A DNA stretch of 44,482 nucleotides. Origin: Nitrosomonas sp. (GTDB lineage Bacteria > Pseudomonadota > Gammaproteobacteria > Burkholderiales > Nitrosomonadaceae). A program made the translations under genes and the position numbers. The stretch spans positions 1 through 44,482 of the forward strand of contig JAMXAE010000005.1 of NCBI GenBank assembly GCA_024281695.1, given 5' to 3'. Shown piece by piece: positions 39,959-44,482 of the stretch. The stretch's first letter is position 1, and each line of letters opens with the position of its first letter. The notes beneath the pieces are model-generated. The model searched no databases. It saw nothing but the letters and a program-made list of their open reading frames with translations, and was not told the DNA's origin.

Positions 39959-39979
39959 AGTATCTCTCATCACAGTTTG

Positions 39980-40339
39980 TTATGTAGACAGACTAGCCTT
40001 CGCTTGTTCTACAATTTTCTCAAAAGCTTTTTTATCAAACACAGCCAAATCAGCCAGCACTTTTCTATCTACTTCGATACATGCTTTTTTAAGACCATTC
40101 ATAAACACACTGTATGACAAACCACATTCACGAGCAGCCGCATTAATACGTGCGATCCATAACGCCCGAAATTGTCTTTTACGTTGACGACGGTCTCTGT
40201 ATGCATACTGACCAGCTTTCATCACAGCCTGTTTAGCTATGCGATAAACATTTTTACGACGTCCACGATAGCCTTTCGCTAAATCTAATATTTTTTTGTG
40301 CCGCGCATGAGCGGTTACACCACGTTTTACTCTTGGCAT
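39980..40339 (-). CDS. rplT: 50S ribosomal protein L20
   Basis: A 119-residue L20: [29 protein letters not shown] with the long basic N-terminal helix, then the globular part with [26 protein letters not shown]. It is essential for early 50S assembly and, in several bacteria, represses rpmI-rplT by binding their mRNA. It lies 12 bases downstream of rpmI. Confidence 0.98.
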   Translation of the reverse strand: MPRVKRGVTAHARHKKILDLAKGYRGRRKNVYRIAKQAVMKAGQYAYRDRRQRKRQFRALWIARINAAARECGLSYSVFMNGLKKACIEVDRKVLADLAVFDKKAFEKIVEQAKASLST

Positions 40340-40351
40340 GATCGCTCCCTT

Positions 40352-40549
40352 TTATGCGTATGGCATCATTGCACGAACTGAAGTTACATTAGTAGCATGC
40401 ACACTAACGACTCCTCGTAATTGACGTTTATTTTTGGTGGTTTTTTTTGTCAAAATATGGCGTTTAAAAGCTTGAGCGCGCTTGATACTTCCATTTGCAC
40501 GAAACTTAAAGCGTTTCGCAGCACCACTTTTAGTTTTCATCTTGGGCAT
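40352..40549 (-). CDS. rpmI: 50S ribosomal protein L35
   Basis: A 65-residue basic protein: [52 protein letters not shown] lies just ahead of the ATG. It is followed by rplT; the leader upstream forms a stable stem (40573-40614). Confidence 0.98.
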   Translation of the reverse strand: MPKMKTKSGAAKRFKFRANGSIKRAQAFKRHILTKKTTKNKRQLRGVVSVHATNVTSVRAMMPYA

Positions 40550-40572
40550 AAATACTCCTCATTTAACATGAA

Positions 40573-40614
40573 GCTAGGTGTTTCCATTATTTGGAAAGCT
40601 TCCAAAAACCTAGC
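40573..40614 (-). promoter_or_regulatory. Structured mRNA leader of rpmI, possible L20 site
   Basis: On the minus strand GCTAGGT (40614-40608) pairs with ACCTAGC (40579-40573), and inside it TTGGAA pairs with TTCCAA across a three-base loop (40591-40605). The stem ends 23 bases before the rpmI ATG, and there is no T-run after it, so it is not a plain terminator. A translational operator for L20 in this gap is known in E. coli; the structure here is a candidate counterpart. Confidence 0.4.
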
Positions 40615-40664
40615 GATCACTTATATTATTCACTACATTTACAACAATTCTTATTAGCTATAGA

Positions 40665-41237
40665 CTATGTTATTACTGTTGTATCTTCTGTCGCTGATTT
40701 AGATTTATCAGCTTTAACATCCTTTTTCTTAGAAGACAATACCATTACCATTTGTCTGCCTTCCATTTTAGGAAATTGCTCTACTACTGCAAATGACTCC
40801 AAATCGTCTTTAACACGCTCTAACAAACGCATACCAAACTCTTGATGCGCCATTTCGCGACCTCGAAAGCGCAATGTCACTTTAACTTTATCTCCTTCGT
40901 TAAGAAAATTAGTTAAATTCCTTAATTTTATATTATAGTCCCCTTCATCAGTATTAGGCCGAAATTTAATTTCTTTAATCTGAACTTGTTTTTGTTTGAG
41001 TTTCGCATCATGCTTTTTCTTACTTTCCTGATAACGGAACTTACCATAATCCATCAGACGACAAACCGGAGGCTGTGCTGTTGGTGCGATCTCAACCAGA
41101 TCAACTCCCGCTTCATCAGCTAAGGTATTTGCTTCAGCAAGTGTAACAATACCCACTTGCTCCCCATTCACACCAATCAAACGCACCTCTGGCACATCTA
41201 TCTCTTGATTTATGCGCGCTGCTTTTTCCTGAGCTAT
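40665..41237 (-). CDS. infC: Translation initiation factor IF-3 (ATA start)
   Basis: A 190-residue IF-3 when read from an ATA at 41235-41237. Family similarity runs upstream of the first canonical codon (GTG at 41195): the 14 residues before it read [14 protein letters not shown], the usual IF-3 N terminus. An in-frame stop lies eight codons above the ATA with no ATG, GTG or TTG between, and GGAG stands eight bases before the ATA. Rare start codons on infC are known from other bacteria (AUU in E. coli) and let IF-3 repress its own synthesis. The rest has [26 protein letters not shown] and the C-terminal domain. Confidence 0.93.
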   Translation of the reverse strand: MAQEKAARINQEIDVPEVRLIGVNGEQVGIVTLAEANTLADEAGVDLVEIAPTAQPPVCRLMDYGKFRYQESKKKHDAKLKQKQVQIKEIKFRPNTDEGDYNIKLRNLTNFLNEGDKVKVTLRFRGREMAHQEFGMRLLERVKDDLESFAVVEQFPKMEGRQMVMVLSSKKKDVKADKSKSATEDTTVIT

Positions 41238-41272
41238 GGCAAATTCTCCAAGTTTAGTTTATCAAAATAAAG

Positions 41273-43180
41273 TTATACTTTTGAAGACAGTTCTTCTTTA
41301 AAACGTTCTATCAAAGTTTGCAATGTCATTTGACCAAGATCTTCACCTACTCGATTACGAACAGCTATTTTATTTGTTCGCACTTCTTCATCTCCAACAA
41401 TAATCTGGTAAGGAAGTTTCTGCAAACTATGCTCGCGAATTTTATAGGTTATTTTCTCATTTCTCAAGTCTAAGCTAGCTCTAATACCGTGATGTTTTAA
41501 CTGAGTGACCACTTCTTGCGCGTAATCAACTTGTCCACGAGAAATATTCAATACGACAACTTGTTCAGGCGACAACCATAATGGGAATGCTCCCGCATAG
41601 TTCTCTATCAGAATACCAATAAATCTCTCTAAAGACCCCAAAATAGCTCGATGCAACATAACTGGTACTAGACGTGAATTATCTTCTGCTACATATTGTG
41701 CACCTAAACGTTCAGGCATAGAAAAATCAAGCTGTAATGTACCACATTGCCATACGCGTCCTATACAATCCTTTAGTGAGAATTCAATTTTTGGTCCATA
41801 AAATGCGCCTTCCCCAGGCTGCAATTCCCACCCAAGTTTAGCTTCATTTAAAGCTGCTTCAAGTGCCGCTTCAGATCTATTCCATTGCATTTCCGACCCA
41901 ACACGTTTCTGTGGGCGAGTTGACAGTTTTACCAAGAGATCTTTAAAACCAAAATCAGCATATACTATCTTCAGCAAATCAATAAATCTTACAACTTCAT
42001 CTTGTATCTGATCCTCTGTGCAAAAAATATGCGCATCATCTTGTGTAAACGCACGGACACGCATAATTCCGTGCAATGCACCGGATGCTTCGTTTCGATG
42101 ACATGAACCGAACTCAGAGAACCTTATTGGAAGCTCTCGATAACTCCGTAGGCCTTGATTAAATATCTGAACATGACCGGGACAATTCATTGGTTTTATT
42201 GCAAAATCACGTTCATCTGAGTTTGTGGTAAACATATTCTCACGAAAATTTTCCCAATGCCCTGAGCGTACCCATAGATTCTTATCCAAGATCTGCGGTG
42301 TTCGTATTTCCTGATAGCCATTTTGAGACAATATATTTCTAATATATTGCTCAATTTGTTGCCATAATATCCATCCCTTCGGATGCCAAAACACCATACC
42401 AGGCGCCTCATCTTGTGTGTGAAACAAGTTGAGCTGCTTTCCAAGTTTTCGATGATCTCTTTTTTCTGCTTCTTCTAGCCGATGCAAATAGTCTTTTTGA
42501 TCATCCTTATTTATCCAAGCTGTTCCATAAATACGCTGTAGCATCTCATTATTTGAGTCGCCTCGCCAATAAGCACCCGCTACCTTCATCAGTTTAAAGA
42601 CTCTTATCTTCGCGGTAGTTGGAACATGTGGTCCTCGACACAAATCTGTAAATTCACCTTGGGAATATAGTGACAAATCCTCATCGCCCGGTATAGATTC
42701 TATAATTTGCGCTTTATAATGCTCCCCTTGTTCCCTAAAAAAACTAATTGCTTCAGCACGTTCCAATATCCTTCGCTCTATCTTTAAATCTCTTTTACTG
42801 ATTTCAAGCATACGTTTCTCAAGTGCAAGCAAATCTTCAGGCGTAAATGAGCGCTTGTAAGCAAAATCATAATAAAACCCATCATCAATTACTGGCCCAA
42901 TAGTAACTTGCGCATCAGGGAATAGCTCTTTTACAGCATGTGCTAACAGATGCGCGCAAGAATGCCTAACAATCTCCAATCCTTCAACATCTTTCTCTGT
43001 GATGATGGCTAACTCACAATCCCCAAGAATCTGGCTGGATACATCAACTAATTTACCATTTATCTTGCCCGCAATTGCTGCACGAGCTAAGCCTGGTCCA
43101 ATTGCTGAAGCAACATCTATAACACTTGTGGGTTGGTTAAAATTACGTTCAGAACCATCGGGTAAACGCACAGCAATCAC
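41273..43180 (-). CDS. thrS: Threonyl-tRNA synthetase
   Basis: A 635-residue ThrS: an N-terminal TGS domain (about 1-60), the editing domain with [19 protein letters not shown] (His pair) and, later, a class II core with the zinc-binding Cys of [10 protein letters not shown], motif 2 [19 protein letters not shown] and a C-terminal anticodon-binding domain. The start is GTG at 43180 with AAGGAA upstream. It leads the thrS-infC-rpmI-rplT-pheST-ihfA-merR block, as in most proteobacteria. Confidence 0.98.
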   Translation of the reverse strand: MIAVRLPDGSERNFNQPTSVIDVASAIGPGLARAAIAGKINGKLVDVSSQILGDCELAIITEKDVEGLEIVRHSCAHLLAHAVKELFPDAQVTIGPVIDDGFYYDFAYKRSFTPEDLLALEKRMLEISKRDLKIERRILERAEAISFFREQGEHYKAQIIESIPGDEDLSLYSQGEFTDLCRGPHVPTTAKIRVFKLMKVAGAYWRGDSNNEMLQRIYGTAWINKDDQKDYLHRLEEAEKRDHRKLGKQLNLFHTQDEAPGMVFWHPKGWILWQQIEQYIRNILSQNGYQEIRTPQILDKNLWVRSGHWENFRENMFTTNSDERDFAIKPMNCPGHVQIFNQGLRSYRELPIRFSEFGSCHRNEASGALHGIMRVRAFTQDDAHIFCTEDQIQDEVVRFIDLLKIVYADFGFKDLLVKLSTRPQKRVGSEMQWNRSEAALEAALNEAKLGWELQPGEGAFYGPKIEFSLKDCIGRVWQCGTLQLDFSMPERLGAQYVAEDNSRLVPVMLHRAILGSLERFIGILIENYAGAFPLWLSPEQVVVLNISRGQVDYAQEVVTQLKHHGIRASLDLRNEKITYKIREHSLQKLPYQIIVGDEEVRTNKIAVRNRVGEDLGQMTLQTLIERFKEELSSKV

Positions 43181-43275
43181 AAATATTCCTTCCTAGTAAT
43201 ATATTTAAGAGAAATTCTGGTGATAATGAATTATTTCTTAACTTTTAAAAAGCTTTTAGACAAATAGATGTTTAT

Positions 43276-43394
43276 TTAAGGAAGCCCTGAATAAGTTAAT
43301 TATGCTCGCTGTTCGACAAGTTCGTCACGAACTTAATCAAAAAATTACTGATCGTCCTTAGCTTATCAAAGAAACTTAATCAGAACTTCCTTAA
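43276..43394. repeat. 119-bp MITE-like element with 22-bp imperfect inverted ends
   Basis: The left end 43276-43297 (TTAAGGAAGCCCTGAATAAG, then TT) and the reverse complement of the right end 43373-43394 agree at 19 of 22 positions. Inside lies a perfect palindrome AAGTTCGT-C-ACGAACTT at 43318-43334. There is no coding capacity. The size, ends and interior are those of a non-autonomous element moved by a transposase elsewhere. It lies between thrS and the membrane protein gene and includes that gene's stop codon. Confidence 0.6.
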
Positions 43395-44143
43395 TGAGTA
43401 ATTGTTTTATACCAACCATTCATTTTTTGCAAACCGATTAAAAACTTTGGCGCAAAACCAATAGCTACTGCATCGACCAAACAATACCATGCAGCCACAC
43501 CGCTAGGTGGATTTCCCTGTGTCCAGTTAAAAATAGGCTCGATCGATGCCCATTTCCATGTTCCAGCTGCTGTACCCACGATCTCCAACCAAGTGCAAAT
43601 AAAGAAAGCACCAAGATAAACCATTGGCGATCGTCCCTTGAAAACACAAATTACAAATATACAAAATAAAAATGCTCCCACCTGATCACCTTGTTCTGGT
43701 ATACCACTGATTCCCCACAGAGACCATATACTGCCAACAACAATAACAATGACAGCTATTTTCTTAGCATTCATCAGAAACAATCTTGAGCGAGCAAGCG
43801 CAACTGCTGTTAAATAAACCATCCCATGACCGGGAGGTACATAAAGCGGTACATTACCGAATCGATAGGTATATCCTTCCATATAGATGGATGCAAAATG
43901 CTCTCCTGCAGTTGCAAACGCTACTGCGATAAAAACCTGCATTCGCACTTCTTTATTTTCTCCAATTAATAATCCTATTAGAAAAATCCATGCTATGACA
44001 CCTAATACATTTTGAATCTCGGAACTTGCGCTACCATCAATCACTAAGCTAATCGCAACACAGCAGAATGTAAATCCAGCAATAAAATAATCTCGATCTC
44101 TATGTAGATAATCAACATTAGATTTCGGAAAATGATCCAGCAT
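43391..44143 (-). CDS. Uncharacterised polytopic membrane protein
   Basis: A 250-residue integral membrane protein with about seven or eight hydrophobic segments. I do not recognise a characterised family. Striking polar motifs between helices are AGEHFASIYMEGYTYRFGN, then VPLYVPPGHGMVYLTA, and near the end WLEIVGTAAGTWKWASIEP and NWTQGNPPSGVAAWYCLVDA; His, Glu, Tyr and Trp here could form a site within the membrane. The stop codon TAA lies in the end of the repeat at 43276-43394, so the C terminus may have been altered by its insertion. A terminator for an upstream unit lies 29 bases before the start, so it likely has its own weak promoter. Confidence 0.75.
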   Translation of the reverse strand: MLDHFPKSNVDYLHRDRDYFIAGFTFCCVAISLVIDGSASSEIQNVLGVIAWIFLIGLLIGENKEVRMQVFIAVAFATAGEHFASIYMEGYTYRFGNVPLYVPPGHGMVYLTAVALARSRLFLMNAKKIAVIVIVVGSIWSLWGISGIPEQGDQVGAFLFCIFVICVFKGRSPMVYLGAFFICTWLEIVGTAAGTWKWASIEPIFNWTQGNPPSGVAAWYCLVDAVAIGFAPKFLIGLQKMNGWYKTITH

Positions 44144-44167
44144 AATACGAATTTACCTCAATATAAT

Positions 44168-44190
44168 AAAAAACCCGCCATAGGCGGGTT
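44168..44190 (-). terminator. Rho-independent terminator
   Basis: AACCCGCC (44172-44179) pairs with GGCGGGTT (44183-44190) around ATA; on the minus strand the stem is followed by TTTTTTATTATA. This is a textbook terminator for a unit read from the right, beyond the window, and it isolates the membrane protein gene from it. Confidence 0.8.
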
Positions 44191-44482
44191 ATCCAGTCCG
44201 TACAAGAGTCACAAAATAACTTTTGTTTCCTAAAAACGGTGTACTTGATCTAACAAATCGCCAGTTCAATCAATTTTTTATTTATAAGAATTTATTTAAA
44301 GTATATCTTATAAGAATAAATTATTACTGACACGAAACATTATCTCTAAAAATTGATGAAAACAGCTTTTCTTACGGTAACTCAAACTACTTTCTGTGAC
44401 TACTCAAATTCTGGAGATACAACATCTCCAGAATTCATGCATATCTAAAACCACGCCATATTAGATTTAGATAATAATTTAC
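44191..44482. other. Gene-free A/T-rich end of the window
   Basis: I see no coding region in these 292 bases. They hold a perfect 12-pair inverted repeat at 44407-44418 and 44424-44435 (AATTCTGGAGAT / ATCTCCAGAATT) with an ACAAC loop and no T-run on either side, and a ten-base direct repeat TTATAAGAAT at 44282 and 44308. The rest is A/T-rich, as in a promoter region of a gene to the right. Confidence 0.5.

Noticed and set aside
44282-44317. Direct repeat TTATAAGAAT, two copies 26 bases apart
   Set aside because: It is short and in very A/T-rich sequence, so chance is likely; noted only in the end-region entry.

Overview
The window looks like a piece of a betaproteobacterial chromosome, most likely an ammonia oxidiser of the Nitrosomonas type. 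That assignment is an inference from protein flavour and gene order; no rRNA or amo/hao gene is present. The order of the conserved blocks (rpsF-priB-rpsR-rplI-dnaB, trpGDC, lptC-lptA-lptB-rpoN-hpf-ptsN-hprK, surE-pcm-nlpD, thrS-infC-rpmI-rplT-pheS-pheT-ihfA-merR-tRNA-Pro) is ordinary for this group.

Positions 1-8406 hold a nitrogen-scavenging operon: an APC-type permease, two DUF1989 proteins, a biotin-dependent urea/guanidine carboxylase of 1207 residues, and an allophanate hydrolase. The first nine bases of the window match the conserved 3' tail of the guanidine-I (ykkC) riboswitch as I remember it, and they can pair alternatively with bases 41-46. Since DUF1989 pairs of this kind are now known as carboxyguanidine deiminases, the operon is better read as guanidine assimilation (guanidine to carboxyguanidine to allophanate to ammonia and CO2) than as urea breakdown. 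The allophanate hydrolase is interrupted by three single-base deletions, which is the most important oddity here.

Positions 8407-12928 carry a second accessory block on the same strand: pirin, a SnoaL-like protein, an isochorismatase-type hydrolase and a YtcJ-type amidohydrolase with a Cys/His-rich tail, followed by the decayed C-terminal end of an MFS_3 exporter. Everything up to about 12.9 kb is visibly richer in G+C than the rest, which suggests acquired or differently evolving DNA beside the dnaB operon.

From 12.99 kb on the content is housekeeping: replication helicase and ribosomal proteins (12991-15987, minus strand), tryptophan synthesis (16259-18747), an HDOD protein, YnfA, a Rof-like Rho inhibitor, mutY, a 5-formyl-THF cyclo-ligase, ubiX, the rpoN/LPS-export cluster (23124-28347), nadA, a cardiolipin synthase, a Sua5/YrdC tRNA-modification enzyme, a HAD phosphatase, the surE-pcm-nlpD group, tRNA-Pro(GGG) and the thrS-to-merR translation operon (35633-43180). 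Two genes there have unusual start codons: priB (TTG) and infC (ATA). A 119-bp MITE-like element (43276-43394) supplies the stop codon of an uncharacterised membrane protein near the right end.
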